Shown: positions 1-8,325, numbered from the stretch's first letter. The stretch is 64,000 nucleotides of DNA from CAZLKN01 sp964560135 (GCA_964560135.1 CAZLKN010000001.1:62001-126000), one strand, 5' to 3'. The notes: generated by a model not told the origin, from the sequence alone. Numbers and translations are program-made.

Positions 1-895
1 ACAGGCGCCAGCGGGTGACCGGCACGTCATCTCGCGTGCGCTCGAGGAGCGCCCGCGGCACGGAAGCCTCGACCACACCCCCGAACCCGTCCGGGTTGTC
101 CGGGCCCCCGGCCCCCAGGTCGTCGGTGGCCACGAGGGCGCCGGGCGCGGCCGCACCGTCGAGCAGCACGCCGTGGCGGGTCAGGGTGAGCACATGGTCC
201 GCTCCCGGGGTGGCCACCCCCGAGGACAGATCCCATCGGCCGGACCCCGTGGCGAGGTCGTTGTCGGCATCGACGGCGACGGCGACCACCGGTTCGTCGT
301 CGGGGGTGAGGGCGTTCAGCCGGACGAGGAAGAGCACGTCCTCGATGTCGGCGGCCATCCGCAGCTCGAGGATGTCGGCGGAGCCCTCCGTGGCCCCATC
401 CGGGTAGCGGGAGGCGCCGTAGCGCTCGACACCCTGTTCGCACTCGGTCTCCGGGTGCGAGAACACTCCGGCGACGTCCACCGCCGGGATGAACTCGCGG
501 CCGAGGGCGGAGTGGAGGGCCTGGTACCTCGGCCAGCCCGCCGCCGACTCGGCCTCGGCGTTGCGGTCGCGTCGCTCGACCACGCAGGACCGCGCCGTGC
601 CGGTGTCGTCGAGGATGAAGTCCTGGTGGACGAGCTGACCGGCCTGGACGGTGGTCGTGCCCCCGAGTCCCGTGACGGCTACCCCCTCGTCCCAGTCCGA
701 CGGATCGCCGTCGACGGTCTTCGCGGTGGGAGCCAGGAATGGCGCGGGCAGACGTTCGATCGAGCCGAGGGGGATGTTCGGTCCGAAGGCCGCGCGGGGG
801 ACCTGATCGAGGGTCGAGCGTGTTGTCCCCGCCTGGGCCGGCAGGGTGATCGTCAGTGCGAGGACACCGACGACGGCGAATGTGCTTCGCTGCAA
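1..895 (-). CDS. Secreted protein with DOMON/CBM9-like domain (3' end outside window)
   Basis: The frame is open from 895 to the window edge (298 codons), so the C-terminus is missing. The TTG start is an inference: it directly precedes a signal peptide (LQRSTFAVVGVLALTITLPA, then QAG) and has a G-rich box a few bases upstream, but the spacing is short. After the signal comes the motif VDGDPSDWDE, typical of CBM9/DOMON-like beta-sandwich domains. Segments such as HQDFILDD and VVAVAVDADND resemble the N-terminal half of the secreted esterase at 21143-23302. The start overlaps the end of the receiver gene upstream by 43 bases, so the two may be co-translated. Function unknown; it could be another secreted hydrolase with an accessory domain. 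Confidence 0.7.
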   Translation of the reverse strand, partial: MQRSTFAVVGVLALTITLPAQAGTTRSTLDQVPRAAFGPNIPLGSIERLPAPFLAPTAKTVDGDPSDWDEGVAVTGLGGTTTVQAGQLVHQDFILDDTGTARSCVVERRDRNAEAESAAGWPRYQALHSALGREFIPAVDVAGVFSHPETECEQGVERYGASRYPDGATEGSADILELRMAADIEDVLFLVRLNALTPDDEPVVAVAVDADNDLATGSGRWDLSSGVATPGADHVLTLTRHGVLLDGAAAPGALVATDDLGAGGPDNPDGFGGVVEASVPRALLERTRDDVPVTRWRL

Positions 896-1314
896 ACGTT
901 CCCCCCGGTGGGATCCGTGGCCTCCGCTCTCCGCATGGACGGATTCGCCATCCGGGGAGCGATCCCCTGCCGGAGGTGGTGCGCGACCGACGCGAGCAGC
1001 CGCTGGGGGTCCAGGGGACGCACGAGCCGGTCGGGGCTATCGGGGACGGCCCCCGGCGGCGCCACGAGGATGAGGGGTGTCTCGGCGAGCGAAGGGTGGT
1101 CGGTGACCCCCGGCAGCGGCCCGGCTCCGTTGGACGACGCAAGGCGCGTGTCGAGCACGATCAGATCGGGGCGCCGCAGATGCGCAACCTCCGCCGCTTC
1201 GGATCTCGTCGAGGCCTCGCGGACGTCGTACCCCTCGTCGGCGAGGACGATCCGGTAGAGCGCCCGGTGGTTGTCGTCGCCGTCGACGAGCAGGATGCGC
1301 AGGGGCTCGCTCAT
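853..1314 (-). CDS. Single-domain response regulator-like protein
   Basis: A 153-residue protein with a CheY-like receiver fold. The acidic pocket is seen in LLVDGDD (D11, D13, D14) and the likely phosphoacceptor is D55 in LIVLDTR. The usual lysine of the last strand is replaced by arginine (DRLVRPLD), so signalling may be altered. There is no DNA-binding output domain; the tail after about residue 115 looks disordered. The start is ATG with AAAGGA upstream; a longer open frame upstream has no receiver features. It lies in front of the secreted protein gene and overlaps it. Partner kinase not visible. Confidence 0.75.
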   Translation of the reverse strand: MSEPLRILLVDGDDNHRALYRIVLADEGYDVREASTRSEAAEVAHLRRPDLIVLDTRLASSNGAGPLPGVTDHPSLAETPLILVAPPGAVPDSPDRLVRPLDPQRLLASVAHHLRQGIAPRMANPSMRRAEATDPTGGNVCSEAHSPSSVSSH

Positions 1315-1405
1315 GAATCCTTTCCGGTGTCCGTTTGGCCGTCGCATACGCTCCCTTGTTTCCCGGCGAGAAGCGTGATAAACAGATTGGCTTCGTCCGG
1401 CGGGA

Positions 1406-2059
1406 TCAGACGGTCTCGAGGTCGAGGCTGCGCCACAGGTACCAGGCTGCGGCCGACCTGAAGGGACGCCAGGGTTCGGCGATCCGCGCGAGTGCCGGGG
1501 GTGTCGGTTCGATGCCGTAGGCACGGGCGACCGCATTACGGACTCCGAGGTCGCCCACCGGCCAGACGTCGGCGCGCCCGAGCTTGAACATCAGGAACAT
1601 CTCCGCGGTCCAGCGTCCGATGCCGCGGACCCGGACCAGTTCGGCGATCACGTCCTCGTCGGCGAGCCGGGCGATGCGCTGGAGCCGCAGGTCGCCGGAG
1701 GCCACCCGGGTGCCGAGATCGCGGATCGAGGCGGCCTTGGCGGTGGAGATCCCCACGGCGCGCAGTTCGTCCTCGCCGAGGGCCAGGATGTCCTCGGGAC
1801 GGACGCGCCGCCCGTCGGTGTAGGCGCTGAGGAACCGCTGCCAGATCGTCTCCGCGGCCTTGCCCGACAGCTGCTGCCCGACGATCGCCCGGACGAGTGT
1901 CGTGAGATGGTCGCCGCGGGCACCGGGCTTCAGCCCGCACCGCCCGACGGCGCCCACGATCGTGCGCATCACGGGGTCGGCGGTGCGCAGATGCCGGGCG
2001 GCGGCGGCGCGGTCCAAGCGGAGCGGCGTCCCGACAGGGCGCCCGGGCGTCGCGGCCAT
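1406..2059 (-). CDS. DNA-3-methyladenine glycosylase, HhH-GPD family
   Basis: A 217-residue base-excision repair enzyme of the AlkA/MAG type, which removes alkylated purines from DNA. The helix-hairpin-helix is at about 141-157 (LVRVRGIGRWTAEMF) and is followed by the Gly/Pro-Asp loop WPVGDLGVR with catalytic Asp about residue 170. GQQLSGKAA (61-69) is the conserved AlkA-like helix. No iron-sulfur cysteines are present, which separates it from MutY/Nth. It begins with ATG and is transcribed away from the three-fold repeat gene. Alkylated-base specificity is inferred from family. Confidence 0.88.
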   Translation of the reverse strand: MAATPGRPVGTPLRLDRAAAARHLRTADPVMRTIVGAVGRCGLKPGARGDHLTTLVRAIVGQQLSGKAAETIWQRFLSAYTDGRRVRPEDILALGEDELRAVGISTAKAASIRDLGTRVASGDLRLQRIARLADEDVIAELVRVRGIGRWTAEMFLMFKLGRADVWPVGDLGVRNAVARAYGIEPTPPALARIAEPWRPFRSAAAWYLWRSLDLETV

Positions 2060-2203
2060 GGGCTCACTCTACCGCCGTTGGCGACGCGGCCACCCCTCCT
2101 GCGTAGAACGGGCCGGTAGCCGGTCACCCGAACGGGCTATGGCCCCGGCGGAGGTTCTGTCCGAAGGTTGAACCGGCGGGCCGATACGAGGCGGGAGACG
2201 CGC

Positions 2204-3061
2204 ATGGCTTCGAACAGCTCCAATGGGAGCGCGACAGGGACACCACCGGCGACGACGCAGGCCCTCATGGTCCTGGACGGACGGCGCATCGAGGGGACCC
2301 TGCATCTCGACCCGGACAAGCGGCGCTTCTCCGATGCCTGGGAGGCGCTCCTGAACACCCAGCGATCCTTCGTGCCCGTCACCAACGCCACGATCAACTC
2401 GACGGCCTCGCCACGGACCGAGGCTGCAGACTTTCTGCTCGTCGACAAGAAGGAAGTGAGGGCGGTGGGCCCGCTCGGGGAGCGTGTCGATGCGTCCTCC
2501 GGGCCGATCCGGCGGACCGAGCTCGAGCGGGTACCGGTGGTGCTGATGCTGGAGGGTCTCCGCGTGGCGGGCGTGGCGCACCTGGATCCGAACCGCGGAC
2601 GGTTCTCCGACACCTGGGAGGCGCTGCAGCGGGACCGGCGGCCGTTCGTGATCCTGACGGATGCCACGGCGACCTACCACGACGAATCTCAGACCGTGGC
2701 GATGCAGGTCATGATGATCGGGAAGGACGAGATCCAGGCCGTCTACCCGTTGGAGGTATCCGACGGCGTCACGCCTGCTCGCCGTCTCCAGCGCGAGTCG
2801 ATGCAGGCCAGATTGATACTCGACGGACTCCAGGTTGAGGGAACACTGCACGTCGAGCAGCATCCTGTGGCCCGCTACGCGCGATTCTCGGATCTCTGGG
2901 AGGCGCTGATGCGGGACCGGCGGAGCTTCCTGCCGGTCACGGACGCCACGATGTGGACGGGGGATGGAGGCTCGAAGCTCGCCGTCGCCCCTCTGCTGGT
3001 CGTGGAGAAGGGCGACATCCGCGCGGCCCTGCCTGTTGGAGTGAGCTCGACGACGTCGTAG
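2204..3061 (+). CDS. Protein made of three tandem copies of an unknown ~85-residue domain
   Basis: A 285-residue protein starting at ATG 2204, preceded by GGGAGA at good distance; an in-frame TTG at 2168 lacks a ribosome site. After a Ser/Thr-rich N-terminus, the same domain occurs three times. Each copy shows a hydrophobic strand, G-x-x-(I/V)-x-G-x-x-H-(L/V), a variable loop, RFSD-x-WEAL, RR/RS-F and (V/I)-x-(V/L)-T-(D/N)-AT, and ends with (K/G)-(K/D)-(E/D)-(V/I)-(R/Q)-A. No signal peptide, membrane segment or catalytic motif is visible. Similar single-domain proteins of unknown function exist in bacteria, but I cannot name the family safely. It may be a cytoplasmic binding or scaffold protein. 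Confidence 0.8.
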   Translation: MASNSSNGSATGTPPATTQALMVLDGRRIEGTLHLDPDKRRFSDAWEALLNTQRSFVPVTNATINSTASPRTEAADFLLVDKKEVRAVGPLGERVDASSGPIRRTELERVPVVLMLEGLRVAGVAHLDPNRGRFSDTWEALQRDRRPFVILTDATATYHDESQTVAMQVMMIGKDEIQAVYPLEVSDGVTPARRLQRESMQARLILDGLQVEGTLHVEQHPVARYARFSDLWEALMRDRRSFLPVTDATMWTGDGGSKLAVAPLLVVEKGDIRAALPVGVSSTTS

Positions 3062-3079
3062 TCACGAAAGCGTGCTCCC

Positions 3080-3158
3080 CGGATCCTCCTCGTGTTTTTG
3101 CTTGCCACCGGAGCGGGTAGGCACCGACCCAGACGGGTCGAACAAGGAGGAGGATCCG
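3080..3158 (+). promoter_or_regulatory. Leader RNA with Shine-Dalgarno sequestered in a 12-bp stem
   Basis: The segment 3080-3091 (CGGATCCTCCTC) is the perfect complement of 3147-3158 (GAGGAGGATCCG), which contains the AGGAGG ribosome site of the gene at 3161. A nested 6-bp hairpin (CGACCC/GGGTCG, 3125-3140) would fold inside the loop. The long stem ends two bases before the ATG. Folding would hide the ribosome site, so translational control is inferred. A role as terminator of the preceding gene is possible, because the left arm lies 18 bases after its stop. Confidence 0.6.
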
Positions 3159-3160
3159 AC

Positions 3161-3442
3161 ATGGCCAGAGACCGTGAGGTTATCCGCGAGGAACGTGTGG
3201 ATCGTGGTGGTCCGCCCGGGTGGGGGCCGGGGCCCATCATCGGGGCGGTCCTGGCGGCGATCCTGGTCGTCGTGCTGCTCCTGTTCGTGTTCGGTGCTCT
3301 GGGCACCGGGACGGGCGGCGGAGACGGGGACACGCAGATCGACACCCCGGACCAGATCGAGATCGATCCGGGCGGCGGCGGAGACGGGGGTGGGACCGAC
3401 GGCGGCGGGACCGACGGCGGTGGGACCGACGGGGGTGGCTAG
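3161..3442 (+). CDS. Small single-pass membrane protein with Gly/Asp-rich tail
   Basis: A 93-residue protein. A charged N-terminus (about 1-24) is followed by one strongly hydrophobic helix (about 25-47, IIGAVLAAILVVVLLLFVFG), then an acidic linker (DTQIDTPDQIEIDPG) and a Gly/Thr/Asp repeat tail ending in GGGTDGGG. This predicts an N-in membrane anchor with an extracytoplasmic flexible tail. The start ATG has a perfect AGGAGG, but that box lies within a long hairpin. Function unknown. Confidence 0.75.
   Translation: MARDREVIREERVDRGGPPGWGPGPIIGAVLAAILVVVLLLFVFGALGTGTGGGDGDTQIDTPDQIEIDPGGGGDGGGTDGGGTDGGGTDGGG
3386..3430 (+). repeat. Three 15-base tandem repeats encoding a Gly-Thr-Asp tail
   Basis: Three near-identical 15-base units ending in GGGACCGAC encode repeats of GGGTD in the C-terminal tail of the small membrane protein. 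They differ only by single bases, so the copy number may be variable between strains (inference). Confidence 0.7.
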
Positions 3443-3480
3443 CCTGACATGAACACCCGACCTGCGTAGCGGCAGGAGAT

Positions 3481-3529
3481 GTGCCCTCCCGGGGCGAAGG
3501 GTGGCCCACGGAGTCACACGGGAGGGCAC
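3481..3529 (+). promoter_or_regulatory. Shine-Dalgarno-sequestering hairpin before the ceramidase-like gene
   Basis: GTGCCCTCCCG (3481-3491) pairs perfectly over 11 bases with CGGGAGGGCAC (3519-3529), which holds the GGGAGGG ribosome site; the stem ends two bases before the ATG at 3532. The loop is 27 bases. The design matches that of the neighbouring gene at 3161, although the stem sequence is different. Confidence 0.6.
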
Positions 3530-3531
3530 GC

Positions 3532-5328
3532 ATGCGGACGCTGCGCACGGTCGGGGTCGTCGTCGGGCTGGGGGCGTTGCTCCTGGGGCTCGGCCCGGCC
3601 CCCGCGTCAACGGCCGCCGACGACCAGCTCGAGGCAGGCTTCGCGGTGCGTTCCATCCTGCCGGACCCCGAGATCTACGACGAGGTCTGGCACACGGGCC
3701 GCCGGCGGCCGACGGGCGTGCTGGACGGGAACTGGGCTCGGGCGGTGGTGCTCGAGCAGGGCGATCGGCGGCTCGGGATCGTGGCCCTGGATCTGCTCGG
3801 CCTGTTCTACGACGACGTGGTCGAGATCCGAGAAGCCGTGCGCGCCGAGCTCGGCGCCGGCACCCAGGTGATCGTGGCATCGACCCATTCGCATGCCACC
3901 GTGGACACCCTCGGGATCTACGGCCCCGACGAGGTCACCTCGGGACTGCACGAGGAATATCAGGAATTTGTCCGGACGCAGGCGGCGGAGGCGGTGATCG
4001 CCGCCGCGGACGCCGTCGAGCCCGTGCGCGCGCGCTTCGCGTCGCGTCAGGCCCCCGACGGCCTGAACGAGTACGACATCAACCGGTACCCGGGCTCCTT
4101 CGACGACGGGGTGAACGCGATCTCCTTCGAACGCACCGACGGGAGCGCGGTGGGTACCCTCGTGAACTGGGCCAGCCATCCGGAGCTGGTCGACCCACGG
4201 TCCTCGTCGGATCCCGACATCCCGGAGGGGATCCGCGGCGCGATCCTGTCCAGCGACTACGTCCACACCCTGCGCGAGACCGTCGAGGGTGGCGGGGGCG
4301 GGACGGCGGTGTTCGTCAACGGACCCGTGGGGGCCGTGACGGGGCTCGCGATGCAGCCGACCGACCCGGCTACCGGTGAGGTGTTCACGGAGCGCCGGTC
4401 GGTGGCCAAGGCCTACCACGTGGGCCGGACGGTGGGGGCAACGGCCCTCGAGGCGCTGGGGGACGGGTTCGTCGTGGACAACCCGCAGCTCGAGGTGGAT
4501 TCGGTCGTCTTCGACCTGCGCATCGACAATCCGTTCCTGCTCGCCCTCAAGGCCACGGGAGTCGTGGGACGCGCGACCTACGAGGCGGGCGTGGAGGTGC
4601 CACTCGGCCGCCACGTGCGAACCGAGATGGTGCGTGTGGGCTTGGGTCCGGCGGAGTTCCTCACGGTCCCTGGCGAGCTGCACCCGGACGTGTACACCGG
4701 CGGCTACCTGCCGCGCTCCGAGCGCGCGAACCCCGACGTGCCGAGGGAGCGGGCGATCCGTCCCCAGATGTCGGGGGAGATCAGGTTCCTCATCGGTCTG
4801 GGACAGGACGAGCTCGGGTACTTCGTGTCGGCCACCGACTTCGTCGGGCCCTCCACCGTCTTCCCCGTCTACGGCCGGGGCGTCGACCGGAACGGACGCA
4901 GCCACTACCAGGAGACGCTCTCGCTCGGACGCGACACCGCCCGCACCATCGGACAGTTCGCGTCGCTCCTGCTCGGCCAGGAACCGGAGGCCGACTACGT
5001 GGCGTACCCCGGCGGTTTCCTCGACGCCGACGGCGTGCCCTCCTACCGGGGTGACCACTCGGGTGACGTCCGGGGGATCTGGATCGACACCTCGGGCAGC
5101 GGACGCTACGAGTTCGGCGGCGACGCCCAGGTGGTCACGCCGCTGCCCGCCGGTGTTCCCGCCGCCTACGGGTTCCTGGACGCCCGGGGTCGGGATATGG
5201 GGGCCTCACCGTCCACGGCCGCCCGCGGGGTGTGGGCGGACGGCGACGGCGATGGCGCCTTCGATCCGCTCCGCGACCCCCACCTGTTCTTCGACAGCTA
5301 CCACGTGGGCAAGGGCGAGATCCCGTAG
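3532..5328 (+). CDS. Secreted neutral/alkaline ceramidase-like hydrolase
   Basis: A 598-residue exported protein. The signal peptide is VVVGLGALLLGLGPAPASTAA (about residues 8-28). The body matches the N-terminal domain of neutral/alkaline non-lysosomal ceramidases: STHSHATVDTLG (about 121-132) and NWASHPE supply candidate zinc-binding histidines. The family's nucleophile motif NxGDxSPN appears here only as NGPVGAVTG, without the serine, so ceramide cleavage is doubtful and the substrate is unknown. The C-terminal ~120 residues form a small beta-rich region containing a DGDGDGAFDP acidic turn that might bind calcium. ATG 3532 was chosen because it leads straight into the signal peptide and has GGGAGGG upstream. 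Confidence 0.75.
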   Translation: MRTLRTVGVVVGLGALLLGLGPAPASTAADDQLEAGFAVRSILPDPEIYDEVWHTGRRRPTGVLDGNWARAVVLEQGDRRLGIVALDLLGLFYDDVVEIREAVRAELGAGTQVIVASTHSHATVDTLGIYGPDEVTSGLHEEYQEFVRTQAAEAVIAAADAVEPVRARFASRQAPDGLNEYDINRYPGSFDDGVNAISFERTDGSAVGTLVNWASHPELVDPRSSSDPDIPEGIRGAILSSDYVHTLRETVEGGGGGTAVFVNGPVGAVTGLAMQPTDPATGEVFTERRSVAKAYHVGRTVGATALEALGDGFVVDNPQLEVDSVVFDLRIDNPFLLALKATGVVGRATYEAGVEVPLGRHVRTEMVRVGLGPAEFLTVPGELHPDVYTGGYLPRSERANPDVPRERAIRPQMSGEIRFLIGLGQDELGYFVSATDFVGPSTVFPVYGRGVDRNGRSHYQETLSLGRDTARTIGQFASLLLGQEPEADYVAYPGGFLDADGVPSYRGDHSGDVRGIWIDTSGSGRYEFGGDAQVVTPLPAGVPAAYGFLDARGRDMGASPSTAARGVWADGDGDGAFDPLRDPHLFFDSYHVGKGEIP

Positions 5329-5332
5329 CGGG

Positions 5333-6304
5333 CTACCAGGCGTAGGCTTCGGGGGCCGGGCCCCCGGGCCCGGGGAAGATCTCGTCGAGCCTGCCGAGCA
5401 CCGCCTCGCCGAGGGTGATCTGAAGCGCCCGCAGCGAGCCGTCGAGCTGCTCGAGCGTGCGGGGGCCGATGATCGGCGCCGTCACCGCCTGGCGGGTGAG
5501 GAGCCATGCGAGGGCGACGTCCGCGGGGGTCTCGCCGATCTCGGCGCACAGCTTCTCGTAGGCCTCGATCCGGTCGCGATGCTTTTCGAGCGTCTCCTGG
5601 ATCCGGTCGGACGCGCGCCGTCCCTCGGCCTGCTTGCCGATCACGCCGCCCAGCAGTCCGCCGGCCAGCGGACTCCACGGGATCACGCCGAGGCCGTAGC
5701 GCTCGCAGGCGGGGAGCACCTCGAGCTCGACGGTGCGGGCGTTGAGGTTGTACAGGCTCTGCTCGCTCACGAGGCCGAGGAAGTGCCGGGCCTTCGCGGC
5801 CTCGCAGGCCTGCGCGATGTGCCAGCCGGCGAAGTTGGACGACCCGGCGTAGATCACCTTCCCCTGCGCGACGAGGGTCTCGCAGGCCTCCCAGATCTCC
5901 TCCCACGATGTGGACCGGTCGACGTGGTGGAACTGGTAGAGGTCGATGTGGTCGGTCTTCAGACGCTTCAGGCTCTCCTCACAGGCGCGCCGGATGTTGA
6001 GCCCCGACAGTCGCGAGTGGTTGGGCCATTCCGCCATGCGTCCGAAGACCTTCGTGGCCAGGACGGTCTTCTCCCGGCGCCCGCCGCCTTTGGCGAACCA
6101 GCCTCCGATGATCTGCTCGGTGACGCCCTCGCCGAGCTTGGCGCCGTAGACATTCGCGGTGTCGAAGAAGTTGATCCCGTGCTCGTGGGCCCGGTCCATG
6201 ATCGCGTGTGCGTCTTCTTCGGTGGTCTGGGGGCCGAAGTTCATCGTGCCGAGGCACAGGCGGCTGACCTTGAGGCCGGAACGGCCGAGGTGGGCGTAGT
6301 CCAT
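5333..6304 (-). CDS. Aldo/keto reductase
   Basis: A 323-residue NAD(P)H-dependent oxidoreductase with a TIM barrel. The catalytic tetrad is visible: D48 and Y53 (FFDTANVYG), K85 (ATKVFG) and H126 (LYQFHH). The C-terminal APIIGPRTLEQLDG is the cofactor-binding loop of the YghZ/Tas-like branch. The start ATG has a strong AGGAGG. It converges on the ceramidase-like gene with four bases between stops. Substrate cannot be told from sequence. Confidence 0.9.
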   Translation of the reverse strand: MDYAHLGRSGLKVSRLCLGTMNFGPQTTEEDAHAIMDRAHEHGINFFDTANVYGAKLGEGVTEQIIGGWFAKGGGRREKTVLATKVFGRMAEWPNHSRLSGLNIRRACEESLKRLKTDHIDLYQFHHVDRSTSWEEIWEACETLVAQGKVIYAGSSNFAGWHIAQACEAAKARHFLGLVSEQSLYNLNARTVELEVLPACERYGLGVIPWSPLAGGLLGGVIGKQAEGRRASDRIQETLEKHRDRIEAYEKLCAEIGETPADVALAWLLTRQAVTAPIIGPRTLEQLDGSLRALQITLGEAVLGRLDEIFPGPGGPAPEAYAW

Positions 6305-6433
6305 GCGTCCCTCCTTGCGCGCGGACGGTCAGTGTATCGCCCCGTCGTGGGGGCCGGTTTTTGTCACTACCAGAACGTATGATCGTGTTGTCTTTTCCGT
6401 TCGGTCGAGCCCCTTTCGAGGTGAGGAGTCCTG

Positions 6434-7711
6434 GTGGATAGGAAGGCGTTGTCGGCGCTGCCGTCGGCGGTATTGACGGAGATGGTGGATCAGCTCTACG
6501 CGCTGATCTGCCGCCTGGTCGTGCTGCTGATCACGGTGGCCGATGTGTGCCGGGAGCGCGGTGTGCATCTGGAGGATCAGGTGCCGTCGATGGAGGACTG
6601 GCTGCGGATCCGTCTTGGGGTGCGGCGGTCGACGGCGCGGGAGTACGTGCGGATGGGTCGGGCGGCTTCCGGGTTGCCGGCGACGTCTGCGGCGTTGGCC
6701 GGCGGCCTGCTGTCGGTCGACCAGTTCAGTGCCGTGTCCCGGTATGCGACGCCGGAGACCGATGAGGAGCTGGCGCGTACGTCGGTTGGGGTGCCCGTGA
6801 CGGTCCTGGACCGGCGGGCCCGCCGTGCGCGGGACCTCTCGGCAGAGGACGCGGACGCGTCGCATCGGGCGCGCCGGGTACGGATCCGTGAGGATCGTGA
6901 GCGTGGCGAGTACCACCTTTGGGCGAGGTTGCCGGGAGCCGAGGGTGCGGTGGTGAGGAAGGCTCTCGAGCTGGAGGCCGACCGGATGGAGCCTGATCCG
7001 GTGACGGGTGTGTTCGCACCGTACGAGATGCGGTTGGCGGATGCCCTGGTGGGGATGGCCCGGGACCGGTTGGGTGGGCAGGCGAAGAGCTCCCCGGAGC
7101 GGGCGACGGTGGTCGTGCACGTGGATGCCGCCGCTCTCGCGTCGGGTCAGGGGTATGCGGAGGTCCAAGGCGGTCCCCCGATCGCGATCGAGACCGCGAA
7201 GCGTCTGTTGTGTGATGCGAACGTCCGCACCCTCTTGGAGTCGGAGGGTCGGGCGGTGGGGATCGGCCGGCGGAGCCGGAGCGTGCCACCGGCGATTGAG
7301 CAGATCATCTGGCATCGGGATGGGGGCTGCGTGTTCCTGGGCTGCGGGCGGAGGCTGTGGGTGCAGGTGCACCACCTGAAGGAATGGGGGTGCGGGGGTC
7401 CCACGGATGCCCACAATCTGGTGCTGGTCTGCCCGCTGTGTCACCAGCTCGTGCACGAGGGCGGGTGGCGGATCGAGGGCAACCCGTACGAGGAGTTGAT
7501 CTTCCGGGCGCCGGACGGCCGCGAATGGCGGACGGGTCCGGCGGGCCTTCATGCCGAAACCCGTGCCCGGTTCTTCGAGGAAGATCCGATCTCCGAAAGC
7601 CCTGAGGCGGAGCCGGCTGAGCTCCCACCTGCGGCTCGGGGGCCGGCCGAAGACTCGGGAACGATGGAACTCCCGGATGAGCCTGCGCCCCCCTACGACG
7701 ACACCTCCTGA
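6434..7711 (+). CDS. DUF222/13E12-type HNH endonuclease-domain protein
   Basis: A 425-residue protein. The N-terminal helical DUF222 region covers about 1-270; the C-terminal HNH nuclease (about 290-350) has a CVF-x-GC pair, VHHLKEWGCGGPTDAHN and CPLCHQLVHEGGW, so zinc-binding cysteines and the HH/N/H catalytic set are intact. The tail is acidic and proline-rich. These proteins are multicopy in actinobacteria (the 13E12 repeat family of mycobacteria) and their role is unproven. The GTG start follows GAGGAG. The upstream gap (6305-6433) is locally AT-richer and contains TATGAT at 6378-6383, a possible -10. No flanking repeats were seen. Confidence 0.88.
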   Translation: MDRKALSALPSAVLTEMVDQLYALICRLVVLLITVADVCRERGVHLEDQVPSMEDWLRIRLGVRRSTAREYVRMGRAASGLPATSAALAGGLLSVDQFSAVSRYATPETDEELARTSVGVPVTVLDRRARRARDLSAEDADASHRARRVRIREDRERGEYHLWARLPGAEGAVVRKALELEADRMEPDPVTGVFAPYEMRLADALVGMARDRLGGQAKSSPERATVVVHVDAAALASGQGYAEVQGGPPIAIETAKRLLCDANVRTLLESEGRAVGIGRRSRSVPPAIEQIIWHRDGGCVFLGCGRRLWVQVHHLKEWGCGGPTDAHNLVLVCPLCHQLVHEGGWRIEGNPYEELIFRAPDGREWRTGPAGLHAETRARFFEEDPISESPEAEPAELPPAARGPAEDSGTMELPDEPAPPYDDTS

Positions 7712-7745
7712 ACAGGAGTCTGGCGCTGAGGACGACGCCATCTCG

Positions 7746-7760
7746 CCGGATACACTCCGG
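7746..7760 (+). promoter_or_regulatory. Palindromic -10-like element upstream of acetyltransferase
   Basis: CCGGATACACTCCGG is a perfect 5-bp inverted repeat around TACACT, an actinobacterial -10-like hexamer, about 85 bases before the acetyltransferase start. No clear -35 is seen; low confidence. Confidence 0.25.
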
Positions 7761-7843
7761 ACATGCCGCACTGGTAGGAGTCGCGGCCGAACACGGTCTG
7801 CCGGCAGCCGAGGTGACTCGTGGATCCGTCGAGCGAAGGACAG

Positions 7844-8308
7844 ATGAATGGCGCCTCGATGACCGAGGTCCGGTCCGCGCGTTCGGACGAGGCTGCGCGG
7901 TTGACCCAGATCGCCTTCGCGGCGAAGCGGCACTGGGGCTACGGGGACGCGCTGATCGACCTCTGGGCCGATGAGCTCACGGTCTCGCGCGAGCTCGTCG
8001 CCGAGCATCCCGTCTACTGCGCGGAGCGGAATGCCGAGATCGTCGGGTTCTACGCTCTGAGCGAACAGGACGCCGGCTTCGAGCTCGAACACATGTGGGT
8101 CGACCCCCAGCACATCGGCTCCGGCGTCGGCACCCTCCTGTTCGAACACGCCGTCCGGACGGTGGTCTCCCTCGGTGGATCGGAGCTGGTCATCGTCGCC
8201 GATCCGAACGCCGAGGGCTTCTACCGGAAGATGGGCGCGGCCCCCGCGGGCACGGTCCCGTCTCGCCCCGAGGGCCGAAGGCTGCCACTCCTCAGGTTGG
8301 TGGTTTGA
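7844..8308 (+). CDS. GNAT-family N-acetyltransferase
   Basis: A 154-residue acyl-CoA-dependent transferase. The fold is recognisable from AEIVGFYAL (strand 4), ELEHMWVDPQHIGSGVGTLLFEHAV (strand 4 to helix 3 with the pyrophosphate loop Q/H-x-x-G-x-G) and ELVIVADPNAEGFYRKMG near the end. ATG 7844 was chosen because GAAGGA precedes it; ATG 7859 or GTG 7820 are alternatives. Substrate unknown. It stands alone and converges on the Fpg-like gene. Confidence 0.8.
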   Translation: MNGASMTEVRSARSDEAARLTQIAFAAKRHWGYGDALIDLWADELTVSRELVAEHPVYCAERNAEIVGFYALSEQDAGFELEHMWVDPQHIGSGVGTLLFEHAVRTVVSLGGSELVIVADPNAEGFYRKMGAAPAGTVPSRPEGRRLPLLRLVV

Positions 8309-8325
8309 GCGAACCGTACTTGCCT

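Noticed and set aside
6434..7711. HNH gene considered as homing endonuclease or mobile intron
   Set aside because: No interrupted host gene, intron structure or flanking repeats; it has the DUF222 architecture usual in actinobacteria.
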